DNA of 64,000 nt from Nonomuraea dietziae (GTDB taxonomy: Bacteria > Actinomycetota > Actinomycetes > Streptosporangiales > Streptosporangiaceae), in the NCBI RefSeq assembly GCF_014195505.1, contig NZ_JACIBV010000001.1, positions 6,696,001 to 6,760,000 on the forward strand. Direction: 5' to 3'. Shown here in pieces: positions 56,260-64,000 of this stretch. Positions within the stretch are counted from its first letter, which is position 1, and every line of letters begins with the position of its first letter. The notes below the pieces were generated by a model, which saw nothing but the letters and a program-made list of their open reading frames with translations, made no database searches and had not been told where the DNA came from. A program made the position numbers and the translations under genes.

Positions 56260-57503
56260 TCCTCGCCGTCCTCGAGCTTGGAGATGTCCCACGCCGTGTC
56301 GCCCTTGACGAAGGTGTCGGGGGCGTCGAGGTCGTCGGCCGTCGGCATGAGGTCGGGGTGACCCCAGACCGCGTCGCGCCCGTCGATGCCGCGATCGGCC
56401 ACGAGCGCCTGCCACAGCACGGCGGCCTCACGCAGCCGCCTGGGCCTCAGCTCCAGGCCGACCAGCGTGCCGAAGGTCGTCTCCGCGGGACCGCCGGTCG
56501 CCCGGCGGCGCCGTACGGTCTCGGCCAGAGCGCCCGCCGACGGCAGCTTGCCCTCGGCGGCGGCGTCGACCACGGTGCCGACCCAGCCCTCGACCAGCGC
56601 GAGCATGGTCTCGAGGCGAGCCAGGGCGGACTTCTGCCGCTCGGTCTCCTCGGGCTTGAGCAGGCCGCCGCCGCTCAGCGCCTCCTGGAGCGCCTCGGGA
56701 TTGCTGATGTCGAGGCCACGGATCTGCTCCTCCAGGGCGGAGGTGTCGACCGTGATGCCCTTGGCGTACTCCTCGACCGCGCCGAGCAGGTGCCCGCGCA
56801 GCCATGGGACGTGCTGGAACAGCCGGTGGTGGGCCGCCTCGCGCAGCGCCAGGTAGAGCCTGATCTCGTCGGCGGGCAGCTCGAGGCCCTCGCTGAAGGA
56901 GGCCACGCCGCCGGGCAGGAGCGCCGCGGTGTCGGACAGCGGCAGGCCGATGTCGGTGGTGCCGACCACCTCGCGGGCGAGCGAGCCGAGGGCCTGGCCG
57001 ATCTGCTGGCCGACCATCATCCCGCCCATCTGCTTCATCATGCCCATGAGCGGGCCGAGCTGGGCGGCCATCTGCTGCGCCTCGGGCGGCAGGCTGCCGC
57101 CGCCGAGAGCGCCGCCCATGGTCTCGACCATGCGCTCGGCGATCGGCTCGCACAGCTTGCGCCAGACGGGGACCGTGTTCTCGATCCACTCGGAACGGCT
57201 CCACGCCCGCGGGTTCGACACCCCACTGGGCAGCGCGGTCGCCTCGTTGAGCCAGAGGTCGGCGAGCTGGAGCGCGTCGACGATCTGGCGGCGTTCGCCC
57301 TCCATCACGCTGGGATCGCCCTCGGCGACCACCGCGTGGCGGGCGATGTTCTTGGCCATGTCCCAGTTGACAGGGCCTGAGCCCTGCGGCGCCGACAGCA
57401 TGTCGGCGAACTGCCGCATCGCCTGAGCCATCTGCTCAGGATTGCCGAACATGGCGAACGGGTTGTCGTTGGGGTCGTTTTCGCGACCTGGCAGGTCAGT
57501 CAC
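56256..57503 (-). CDS. DUF2342 zinc-dependent metalloprotease-like protein
   Basis: The 415-aa protein belongs to the actinobacterial DUF2342 (hydrolase/coenzyme F420-annotated) family: NPFAMFGNPEQMAQAMRQF at the start, a Met/Gly-rich segment (LMGMMKQMGGMMVGQQIG), the zinc motif LREAAHHRLF, then VPWLRGHLLGAVEEYAKG. Family members are annotated as zinc-dependent proteases; activity is not known to me. The GTG at 57503 has GAGGTAGAG upstream. It is the Rv3195 counterpart, divergent from the epimerase gene. Confidence 0.9.
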   Translation of the reverse strand: MTDLPGRENDPNDNPFAMFGNPEQMAQAMRQFADMLSAPQGSGPVNWDMAKNIARHAVVAEGDPSVMEGERRQIVDALQLADLWLNEATALPSGVSNPRAWSRSEWIENTVPVWRKLCEPIAERMVETMGGALGGGSLPPEAQQMAAQLGPLMGMMKQMGGMMVGQQIGQALGSLAREVVGTTDIGLPLSDTAALLPGGVASFSEGLELPADEIRLYLALREAAHHRLFQHVPWLRGHLLGAVEEYAKGITVDTSALEEQIRGLDISNPEALQEALSGGGLLKPEETERQKSALARLETMLALVEGWVGTVVDAAAEGKLPSAGALAETVRRRRATGGPAETTFGTLVGLELRPRRLREAAVLWQALVADRGIDGRDAVWGHPDLMPTADDLDAPDTFVKGDTAWDISKLEDGED

Positions 57504-57585
57504 CGCTCTACCTCGTGCAGGATGGAGGAGTCCACATCCGCCACGTTAGTCGTCCTACGGCGGATCAGTGCAAAGTGAGGACCTG

Positions 57586-58656
57586 GTGCCTACCTCGAAA
57601 CGCCCGCGCCAACCAGTCGTCGCCGTCACCGGCGCGTCCTCAGGCATCGGCCGCGAGCTCGTCGCGAAGCTCGCCACCAACGCGGATTTCCGCAGGGTGG
57701 TGGCCATCGACGAGCAGCGCGGCGACGTCCAGGACGTCACCTGGAGAGTGATCGACGTACGGGATCCGCTCTTGGCGAACCGCATCTCCGACATCGACGT
57801 CCTGGTCCATCTCGCCGGTGACTACGCGCTCGACTCCGACCCCGGCGAGCGGCGCGCCTACAACCTGCGCGCCGCGCAGACGGTCCTGACCGCCAGCGCC
57901 GCCGCGCGCGTGCGGCGTGTCGTGCTGGTCACCAGCGCCATGGTGTACGGCGCCGCGCCCGAGAACGACGTCCCGCTCCCGGAGGACTCCGCGGTCGCCG
58001 CCGAGCCCGACACCGGCGTGGTGGGCGACTACCTGGAGATCGAGGCGCTGGTCCGCAGGGCTGCCCGCAGCCACCCGGGGCTCGAGGTCACCGTCGTACG
58101 GCCCGCCGCGATCGTCGGCCCCGGCATCGACACGGTCATCACCAGGCACTTCGAGTCGCCGCGGCTGCTGACGGTGAAGGGCTGCACGCCGCGCTGGCAG
58201 TTCTGCCATGTCGACGACCTGCTCTCGGCGCTGGAGCTGGCGGCCAGGGGAGTGGTCACCGGCGTGGTGGCGGTCGGCTCCGAGGGCTGGCTCGAGCAGG
58301 AGCAGGTGGAGGAGCTGTCCGGGATACGCGGTTTCGAGCTGCCCGCCGGTCTCACGTTCGGTACGGCGCAGCGACTCCACAGGCTCGGCATCACCCCCGC
58401 CCCCGCGACGGACCTCCACTACGTCGTCTACCCGTGGGTGGTCGACTGCGCGAACCTGCGCGAGGCGGGATGGAAGCCCGCGTGGAGCAACGAGGCGGCC
58501 CTCGAGCAGCTGCTCGAGCTGCGCGAGAACAGGACGACCGTGGTCGGCAGGCGGCTGCCGGTCAAGGAGGCCACGCTCACCGCGGCCGGCGCGACGGTCG
58601 CCGTCATCGGCACCGCCGCGATCGTCAGGCAGGTACGCAAGAAGCGTAGGCTTTGA
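57586..58656 (+). CDS. NAD-dependent epimerase/dehydratase (extended SDR)
   Basis: The 356-aa protein has an N-terminal Rossmann motif VAVTGASSGIGRELVAKL, then VLVHLAGDYALDSD and RVVLVTSAMVYGAAPEN. The catalytic region is unusual: a Tyr in the DYLEIEALVRRA stretch replaces the standard YxxxK. The C-terminus ends in a hydrophobic helix (LTAAGATVAVIGTAAIV) plus basic residues (RQVRKKRRL), so it may be membrane-attached. The GTG at 57586 has GTGAGGA 5 nt upstream; GTG 57568 is an alternative. It is 2 bp from moaE. Confidence 0.87.
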   Translation: MPTSKRPRQPVVAVTGASSGIGRELVAKLATNADFRRVVAIDEQRGDVQDVTWRVIDVRDPLLANRISDIDVLVHLAGDYALDSDPGERRAYNLRAAQTVLTASAAARVRRVVLVTSAMVYGAAPENDVPLPEDSAVAAEPDTGVVGDYLEIEALVRRAARSHPGLEVTVVRPAAIVGPGIDTVITRHFESPRLLTVKGCTPRWQFCHVDDLLSALELAARGVVTGVVAVGSEGWLEQEQVEELSGIRGFELPAGLTFGTAQRLHRLGITPAPATDLHYVVYPWVVDCANLREAGWKPAWSNEAALEQLLELRENRTTVVGRRLPVKEATLTAAGATVAVIGTAAIVRQVRKKRRL

Positions 58657-58658
58657 CC

Positions 58659-59078
58659 GTGATTCGGTTGCTGGACATTCGCGACACGCCGCTCTCCGTC
58701 GAGGAGGTGCTCGCCGCGGTGGGCTCCCACGCGGCGGGCGGCACCACCCTGTTCGTCGGCACCGTCCGCGAGCAGGATCACGGCAAGGCCGTGACGAAGC
58801 TGTCCTACTCCGCCCACCCGAGCGCGATCGACGAGCTGCGGCGCGTGGCGGAGAAGGTCGCGGCCGACTTCCCCGTGACGGCGCTCGCCGCCGTTCACAG
58901 GGTCGGTGACCTGGAGCTCGGCGACATCGCGGTGATCGTCGCGGTCGCCTGCCCGCACAGGGGAGAGGCCTTCGAGGCCTCCCGCAGGCTGATCGACGAT
59001 CTCAAGTCCCAGGTTCCGATCTGGAAACACCAGGTGTTCGCCGACGGGTCGACCGAGTGGGTCGGCGCCTGCGAATAA
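58659..59078 (+). CDS. moaE: Molybdopterin synthase catalytic subunit MoaE
   Basis: The 139-aa protein has the MoaE fold and motifs: GGTTLFVGTVREQDHGK (Arg of FxGxVR), AVHRVGDLELGDIAVIVAVACPHRGEAFEA (HRxG...V-x5-HR) and PIWKHQVFADG (IWKxE-type, with Gln where Glu is usual). It transfers sulfur from MoaD thiocarboxylate to precursor Z. The GTG at 58659 or the TTG at 58653 are possible starts; the latter overlaps the upstream stop. The sulfur-carrier activator moeZ is in the same window at 5610, but no moaD is seen here. Confidence 0.93.
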   Translation: MIRLLDIRDTPLSVEEVLAAVGSHAAGGTTLFVGTVREQDHGKAVTKLSYSAHPSAIDELRRVAEKVAADFPVTALAAVHRVGDLELGDIAVIVAVACPHRGEAFEASRRLIDDLKSQVPIWKHQVFADGSTEWVGACE

Positions 59079-59087
59079 GCTCAGCAC

Positions 59088-60134
59088 ATGTCACGACGTG
59101 CACTCACCCTGTTGGTCGCGGGCTTCCTGGTGCTCGCGCTGGGCATCACAGGAGCGGTGATCAACGTGCCGTACGTCGTGCTGCGGCCCGGTCCCACCGA
59201 GAACACGATCGGCGAGGTCGACAAGAAGCCGGTCATCTCGATCGACGGGCGGAAGACCTACCCCACGAGTGGCATGCTCAGCCTGGTCACCGTCTCCTAC
59301 CAGGGCGGCCCCGCCGCCAGGCCCGACCTGCTGACCGCCCTGCGCGGCTGGGTCGACCCGACCTCGGCGGTCGTGCCCGAAGACTCGATCTTCCCTCGCA
59401 CCCAGACCGCCGAAGAGGTCGAGCAGGAGAACACCGCGGAGATGACCAACTCCCAGGACAACGCGACGGCCGCGGCCCTGACCGAGATGAAGATCCACTA
59501 CACGATGGTGCCCACGGTCCTGTCGGTGGAGAAGTCCGCCCCCGCGTCGGGCAAGCTCAAGCCCGCTGACGAGATCCGCGCCGTCGACGGCAGCGCCGTC
59601 AGCACCGTCGAGGAGGTCTCGGCCGCCGTCAAGGCGCGCAAGCCGGGCGACGAGATCGCCTTCTCCGTCTCGAGGAACGGCCAGGAGGAGTCGGTCACCG
59701 TCAAGGCGGCCGCCTCCAAGCAGGGCACCGCGATGGTCGGCATCGTCATGCAGGCCAAGTACAAGTTCCCCTTCAAGGTCACCATCAACGTCGGCGACGT
59801 CGGCGGCCCGAGCGCGGGCATGATGTTCGCCCTCGGCATCATCGACAAGCTCACGCCCGGCCAGATCACCGGCGGCAAGGCGATCGCGGGCACCGGCACC
59901 ATCACCCCCGAGGGCAAGGTCGGGGCGATCGGCGGCATCGCGCAGAAGATGGTCGGGGCCAGGGACGCCGGCGCCACCGTCTTCCTCACCCCCGCCGACA
60001 ACTGCGCCGAGGCGATGAAGGCGGCCCCCGACGGTCTCCGCCTGGTGAAGGCCGACACGCTCCACGGAGCGGTCCAGGCGCTCGACGCGATCAGGACGGG
60101 CAAGGGAGAGGTGCCTGCCTGCACGGCCGGGTGA
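59088..60134 (+). CDS. PDZ domain Lon-like serine protease (YlbL type)
   Basis: The 348-aa protein has an N-terminal signal-anchor (ALTLLVAGFLVLALGITGAV), a PDZ domain (SGKLKPADEIRAVDGSAVST) and a C-terminal Lon-type S16 domain with the Ser-Lys dyad Ser242 (VGGPSAGMMFALG) and Lys287 (GGIAQKMVGARDAG). It should cleave extracytoplasmic substrates. The ATG at 59088 follows moaE by 9 bp. It matches Rv3194c and is followed by the UPF0182 gene as in mycobacteria. Confidence 0.93.
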   Translation: MSRRALTLLVAGFLVLALGITGAVINVPYVVLRPGPTENTIGEVDKKPVISIDGRKTYPTSGMLSLVTVSYQGGPAARPDLLTALRGWVDPTSAVVPEDSIFPRTQTAEEVEQENTAEMTNSQDNATAAALTEMKIHYTMVPTVLSVEKSAPASGKLKPADEIRAVDGSAVSTVEEVSAAVKARKPGDEIAFSVSRNGQEESVTVKAAASKQGTAMVGIVMQAKYKFPFKVTINVGDVGGPSAGMMFALGIIDKLTPGQITGGKAIAGTGTITPEGKVGAIGGIAQKMVGARDAGATVFLTPADNCAEAMKAAPDGLRLVKADTLHGAVQALDAIRTGKGEVPACTAG

Positions 60135-60245
60135 ACTTTCCCCGCTCCCCATTCGTTAGCCGTACCGGCATCCTTCGTCAGCCGAGCCGGGCCGGTGTAG
60201 GTTGCCAACCACGGACCGTTTGCACATCACGACGAGGGGTTGGCC

Positions 60246-63212
60246 TTGGCATTCCGGACCCCAGGACCCGGTCGGGGGATGCGCCTGCCCCGCCGACCGC
60301 GACTGCTTCTTCCTGTCGCGATCGCCCTGGTGGCGATCGTCGCATTCTTCTTCTTGTTCTCGGGCATCTACACCGACTACCTCTGGTTCGACTCCGTCAG
60401 GGCCACCTCCGTCTTCTCCGGGGTGCTGCTCACTGAGATCGGGCTGTTCGTGGTCGGCGCGCTGCTCATGGCCGGCATCGTCGGCGGCAACATGCTGCTG
60501 GCCTTCAGGATGCGGCCGATGTTCGGGCCCGCGATGTTCGGCGGCGGCAGTGGCGCCGACCGCTACAGGCTGGCGCTCGATCCCCACCGCAAGCTGATCT
60601 TCATCATCGGCATGGCCGTGCTCGCGCTGTTCGCGGGCTCGTCGTTCGCCGGGCAGTGGAAGACCTGGCTGGCGTTCATCAACGGCACGCCGTTCAACAA
60701 GACGGACGAGCTGTTCAAGTGGGACATCTCATTCTTCATGTTCGACTACCCGTTCATCAGGATGGTGCTGAACTTCCTGTTCACCGCGGTGATCCTCGCG
60801 ATCATCATGGCGGCGATCACGCACTACCTGTACGGCGGGTTCAGGCTGCAGTCGCCCGGCGTCCACGCCTCGCGCGCGGCGCGCGTGCACCTGTCGCTCC
60901 TGCTGGGCGTCTTCGTCCTGCTGAAGGCCGTCGCCTACTGGATCGACCGCTACGGCCTGGTCTTCTCCGACCGCGGCTTCGTCCACGGCGCCTCCTACAC
61001 CGACGTCAGCGCCGTCCTGCCGGCCAAGACCATCCTCGCGATCATCGCGCTGATCTGCGCCGCGCTCTTCTTCGCCGGCGTCATCCGTCCGGGCGGCATG
61101 CTCCCGGGCGTCTCGTTCGGCCTGCTGGTCCTGTCGGCGATCCTGATCGGCGGCGTCTACCCCGCCCTGGTCGAGCAGTTCCAGGTCAAGCCGAACCAGC
61201 AGCAGCGTGAGGCCGCCTACATCGGGCGCAACATCGCCGCGACCAGAGACGCGTACGGCGTGGCCGACAGCGAGGTCATCGACTACACCGCGCAGTCCGA
61301 CCCCAGCAAGGTCACCGCAGACGGCGACGTCTCGGTCTCGGGCGTGCGGCTGCTCGACCCCAACCTGGTCGCCAAGACCTACCAGCAGAAGCAGCGCATC
61401 CGAGGCTTCTACGACTTCCCCACCCAGCTCGACGTCGACCGCTACAAGGACAACGGGGCCCCGCTGCCTCGCGACCACGTCGTGGCCGTCCGCGAGCTGA
61501 CGGGCCCGCCCTCGCAGCAGAACAACTGGATCAACAAGCACCTCGTCTACACGCACGGCTACGGCTTCGTGGCGGCGCCGGGCAACGAGGTCGACTCCGA
61601 GGGCCTGCCCAACTTCGACGCCAAGGACATGCCGGTCACCGGCGCCCTGGGCCAGAAGATCAAGGAGCCGCGCGTCTACTTCGGCGAGCAGATGGCCACC
61701 GAGTACGTCATCGCGGGAGCGCCGAACGCCAAGCCCGGCCAGGGCCAGGAGCTCGACTTCCCCGAGAGCGGCGGCACCGGCCAGGCCAACACCACCTACG
61801 CGGGACAGGGCGGCGTGCGCGTCGGCTCGTTCTTCAACAGGCTGGTGTACGCGGCCAAGTACGGCGAGATCAACATGCTGCTGTCGGGCGACATCAACGA
61901 CAGCTCGAAGATCCTCTACGAGCGCGACCCGCGTGACCGCGTCGCCAAGGTGGCGCCGTTCCTGCAGCTCGACGCCAACCCGTACCCGGCGATCGTCGAC
62001 GGGCGCATCACCTGGATCGTCGACGGCTACACGATGTCCAACGACTACCCGTACTCACAGAGCAAGTCGCTGCTGTCGATGACCGAGGACACCGCTACCG
62101 TCCGCGGCGTCGCCCCGCAGCAGCCGCGCGACCAGATCAACTACATCCGCAACGCGGTCAAGGCCACGGTCGACGCCTACGACGGCACGGTCACGCTCTA
62201 CGCCTGGGACCCCAGCGACCCGCTGCTGCAGACCTGGCAGAAGGCCTTCCCCGGCGTCATCCAGCCGAAGTCCAAGATGAGCCAGGACCTCAAGGACCAC
62301 ATCCGCTACCCCGAGGACCTGTTCAAGGTGCAGCGCGACATCCTGTCGCAGTACCACATCGAGAACCCCAACGCCTTCTACAGCGGCCAGGACTTCTGGA
62401 ACGTCCCCTTCGACCCCTCCCAGGGCGACAAGGACGTCAAGCAGCCGCCGTACTACCTGACCACCACGATGCCGAAGCAGCAGCCGTCGTTCTCGCTGAC
62501 GACGACGTTCGTGCCGCGCCAGGGCCCCAACCTGGCGGCGTTCATGGCGGTCGACGCGACCGACGGCCCGGGGTACGGCAAGCTGCGCATCCTGCGCATG
62601 CCGTCCAACACCTCGATCCCCGGTCCCGGACAGGCGCAGAACAACTTCCAGAACAAGTTCTCGGGCGAGCTCAACCTGCTCGGCCTGGGCAACGCCACGG
62701 TCCGCTACGGCAACCTGCTGACGTTGCCCTTCGCCGACGGCCTGGTCTACATCGAGCCCGTCTACGTCCAGACCGCCGCGGCCGCGGGTCAGGAGCCCTT
62801 CCCGATCCTGAGGAGGGTCCTGGTCGCCTACGGCAGCACGGTCGGCTCGGGCGACACGCTGAAGGACGCGCTGTCCAAGGTGTTCAGCGGCAAGGCCGCC
62901 GAGCAGCCGACGACAGGCCAGCCGCAGACGGGCGAACAGCCCGCCGCCACCGGCGCCACGGCCAAGCTGATCAGCGACGCCCAGAAGGCCTACGACGACG
63001 CCAACAAGGCGCTGTCGACCTCGCCGCCCGACTGGGTGAAGTACGGCGAGGCGCAGAAGCGCCTGCAGGACGCGCTCAACGCCCTGGGCCGCACCTCTGC
63101 CGTCCAGCCCTCGGCGACCCCGACGGCTCCGGCCACCACGCCGCCCGCCACCCCGTCACCGACGCCTTCGGGCACCGTTTCACCCACGCCATCCGCTACG
63201 CCGTCTTCTTGA
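60246..63212 (+). CDS. UPF0182 family large membrane protein
   Basis: The 988-aa protein has seven or so membrane helices in the first 320 residues (for example LLLPVAIALVAIVAFFFLFS, MVLNFLFTAVILAIIMAAI), with YTDYLWFDSV near the start. A long extracytoplasmic region follows, with conserved runs such as NPYPAIVDGRITWIVDGYT and YSQSKSLLS. The C-terminus is Pro/Thr-rich (TPTAPATTPPATPSPTPS). The family is widespread in actinobacteria and its function is not established. The TTG at 60246 is 6 nt after GAGGGG; TTG 60240 is also in frame. It is the Rv3193c counterpart. Confidence 0.93.
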   Translation: MAFRTPGPGRGMRLPRRPRLLLPVAIALVAIVAFFFLFSGIYTDYLWFDSVRATSVFSGVLLTEIGLFVVGALLMAGIVGGNMLLAFRMRPMFGPAMFGGGSGADRYRLALDPHRKLIFIIGMAVLALFAGSSFAGQWKTWLAFINGTPFNKTDELFKWDISFFMFDYPFIRMVLNFLFTAVILAIIMAAITHYLYGGFRLQSPGVHASRAARVHLSLLLGVFVLLKAVAYWIDRYGLVFSDRGFVHGASYTDVSAVLPAKTILAIIALICAALFFAGVIRPGGMLPGVSFGLLVLSAILIGGVYPALVEQFQVKPNQQQREAAYIGRNIAATRDAYGVADSEVIDYTAQSDPSKVTADGDVSVSGVRLLDPNLVAKTYQQKQRIRGFYDFPTQLDVDRYKDNGAPLPRDHVVAVRELTGPPSQQNNWINKHLVYTHGYGFVAAPGNEVDSEGLPNFDAKDMPVTGALGQKIKEPRVYFGEQMATEYVIAGAPNAKPGQGQELDFPESGGTGQANTTYAGQGGVRVGSFFNRLVYAAKYGEINMLLSGDINDSSKILYERDPRDRVAKVAPFLQLDANPYPAIVDGRITWIVDGYTMSNDYPYSQSKSLLSMTEDTATVRGVAPQQPRDQINYIRNAVKATVDAYDGTVTLYAWDPSDPLLQTWQKAFPGVIQPKSKMSQDLKDHIRYPEDLFKVQRDILSQYHIENPNAFYSGQDFWNVPFDPSQGDKDVKQPPYYLTTTMPKQQPSFSLTTTFVPRQGPNLAAFMAVDATDGPGYGKLRILRMPSNTSIPGPGQAQNNFQNKFSGELNLLGLGNATVRYGNLLTLPFADGLVYIEPVYVQTAAAAGQEPFPILRRVLVAYGSTVGSGDTLKDALSKVFSGKAAEQPTTGQPQTGEQPAATGATAKLISDAQKAYDDANKALSTSPPDWVKYGEAQKRLQDALNALGRTSAVQPSATPTAPATTPPATPSPTPSGTVSPTPSATPSS

Positions 63213-63240
63213 TTTGCACGACTCCCGCGTCACCTATAGT
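63213..63240 (+). promoter_or_regulatory. tRNA-fMet promoter
   Basis: TTTGCA (63213-63218) and TATAGT (63235-63240) are 16 bp apart, with transcription expected near 63247, just before the tRNA. The -10 is close to consensus, as usual for stable RNA genes. Confidence 0.7.
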
Positions 63241-63257
63241 CTTTAGACACACACCGA

Positions 63258-63334
63258 CGCGGGGTGGAGCAGTTCGGTAGCTCGCTGGGCTCATAACCCA
63301 GAGGTCGCAGGTTCAAATCCTGCCCCCGCTACCA
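63258..63334 (+). tRNA. tRNA-fMet (initiator), anticodon CAT
   Basis: The 77-nt tRNA has acceptor CGCGGGG against CCCCGCT, leaving position 1 C opposite U72 unpaired, the initiator feature. The anticodon arm has three consecutive G-C pairs (GGG-CTCATAA-CCC), also initiator-specific. The D loop is GGTAG, the T arm GCAGG-TTCAAAT-CCTGC, and the encoded 3' end is ACCA. Confidence 0.97.
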
Positions 63335-63337
63335 ATG

Positions 63338-63373
63338 AAAAGACCCTCAGGGATTATCCCTGAGGGTCTTTTT
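63338..63373. terminator. Intrinsic terminator after tRNA-fMet
   Basis: AAAAGACCCTCAGGGA (63338-63353) and TCCCTGAGGGTCTTTT (63357-63372) form a 16-bp perfect stem with a TTA loop and a T-run, preceded by As. It works on both strands and also faces the leftward methyltransferase gene. Confidence 0.95.
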
Positions 63374-63447
63374 CTTGTGCCCTGGGCCTGTCGCCCCTGG
63401 TCCGAAGGGCGGGCCGTGGACCAGGGGCCACCGGGCGGCCCGTCGGG

Positions 63448-64000
63448 TTAGGCCGTACGGCGCGCCAGGAGGTGGGCATGGGGGAAGCCCCGCAGGCGGT
63501 CCTCGCCCGGAGCGCAGATCAGCCTGGCCACCTCGGTGAGCCCGGCCTTGAGCAGCAGCTCGGCCACGCGATCGGGCGAGTACCGGTAGGCGAGGGAGAC
63601 CTTGTGGTCGAACGCCTCCGCCAGTTCGGAGGGATGGTCGTAGCCCTGGAAAGCGACCAGGAGGAGGCCACCGGGCGCCAGCACACGGTGGAACTCGGCG
63701 AGCGTGAGGGGGAGGCGCTCCGGCGGGGTGTGGATGATGGAGTAGTTGGCCAGAACCCCCGCCAGGGAGGCGTCCTCCACGTCCAGGGCCTCCATCCGTC
63801 CCACCTCGAAGCGGAGGCCGGGATGGGCGTCGCGGGCGATCGCGATCATCTCGGGTGACAGATCGACGCCGAAGGCCGTGACGCCGAGCGAGCCCAGGTG
63901 CGCGGTGACGTGGCCAGGGCCGCATCCTACGTCCGCCACCAGCCCGTCACCCGCGCCCCTGACGAGCTCGGCGAAGACGGAGATCATCGCGTGGTCGAGC
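63448..64000 (-). CDS. SAM-dependent class I methyltransferase, 5' end cut by window edge
   Basis: At least 183 codons are open to the right edge. The motifs are clear: VADVGCGPGHVTAHLGSLG (motif I), FGVDLSPEMIAIAR (motif II acid), MEALDVEDASLAGVLANYSIIH (post-motifs) and FHRVLAPGGLLLVAF. The C-terminus includes YRYSPDRVAELLLKAGLTEVARL. An internal ATG at 63987 exists, but the upstream codons (LDHA) look like typical family sequence, so the true start is beyond the window. The substrate is unknown. Confidence 0.9.
   Translation of the reverse strand, partial: LDHAMISVFAELVRGAGDGLVADVGCGPGHVTAHLGSLGVTAFGVDLSPEMIAIARDAHPGLRFEVGRMEALDVEDASLAGVLANYSIIHTPPERLPLTLAEFHRVLAPGGLLLVAFQGYDHPSELAEAFDHKVSLAYRYSPDRVAELLLKAGLTEVARLICAPGEDRLRGFPHAHLLARRTA

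Noticed and set aside
1..64000. CRISPR arrays, insertion sequences, phage attachment sites
   Set aside because: I saw no regularly spaced conserved repeats with unique spacers, no transposase or integrase motifs, and no tRNA-adjacent direct repeat next to tRNA-fMet.

Overview
The window is high-GC actinobacterial DNA, and its gene content and order fit a member of the Streptosporangiales (Nonomuraea/Streptosporangium-like). GTG and TTG starts are common, many genes overlap by 4-7 bp, and much of the backbone matches a block known from Mycobacterium tuberculosis (about Rv3193c-Rv3208A). Shared genes are a DUF3107 protein, a TetR regulator, moeZ, an alkyltransferase-like protein, the adnA-adnB helicase-nuclease pair, nudC, a mycoredoxin, uvrD2, whiB7, an ABC1/UbiB-type kinase, a ThiF-like protein, a DUF2342 metalloprotease, a PDZ/Lon-like protease and a UPF0182 membrane protein. 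Lineage-specific inserts sit between these anchors.

Layout. 0-4 kb: DUF3107 (cut by the window edge), TetR, a small acidic protein and a divergent NHEJ locus (split LigD polymerase and ligase genes against Ku). 4-7 kb: a His-rich secreted protein, an alpha/beta hydrolase and moeZ. 7-11.1 kb: a tandemly duplicated two-gene module, each an anchored secreted protein plus a mycosin-like subtilase. 11.1-18.7 kb: an alkyltransferase-like protein, a large CDP-glycerol glycerophosphotransferase-type protein, a DinB-like protein, a GNAT, a small membrane peptide behind an AT-rich palindrome, and a DUF885 protein. 19-26.4 kb: adnA-adnB. 26.3-31.6 kb: a four-gene NIS siderophore operon with a vibrioferrin-like gene set behind an iron box. 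31.7-35 kb: a two-component system with a small Asp-tailed protein and a class F sortase carrying Asp-rich repeats. 35-43.4 kb: nudC, photolyase, mycoredoxin, esterase, uvrD2, a frameshifted acyl-CoA thioesterase, and whiB7 behind a promoter, upstream ORF and attenuator. 43.5-49.7 kb: accessory genes (two GNAT/VOC-type enzymes, an ArsR with an operator inside its own promoter, an F420-type oxidoreductase ending in a minisatellite, and a divergent MBL hydrolase/LysR pair). 49.8-63.2 kb: conserved backbone. 63.25-64 kb: initiator tRNA-fMet with a strong terminator, then a methyltransferase cut by the window edge.

Themes. DNA repair is heavily represented (NHEJ, AdnAB, UvrD2, photolyase, ATL). 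Several proteins carry expanded low-complexity inserts encoded by tandem DNA repeats (AdnA, the ThiF-like protein, the sortase). Two genes, a TesB-like thioesterase and an enoyl-CoA hydratase, are each broken by one extra base; this could be assembly error or real decay. The observations I rate highest are the whiB7 attenuator, the pvsABDE-like siderophore operon in an actinomycete, the duplicated mycosin/partner module, and the repeat-expanded E1-like protein that has no RiPP partners nearby. All functional calls rest on motif reading and remembered family features; no database search was run.
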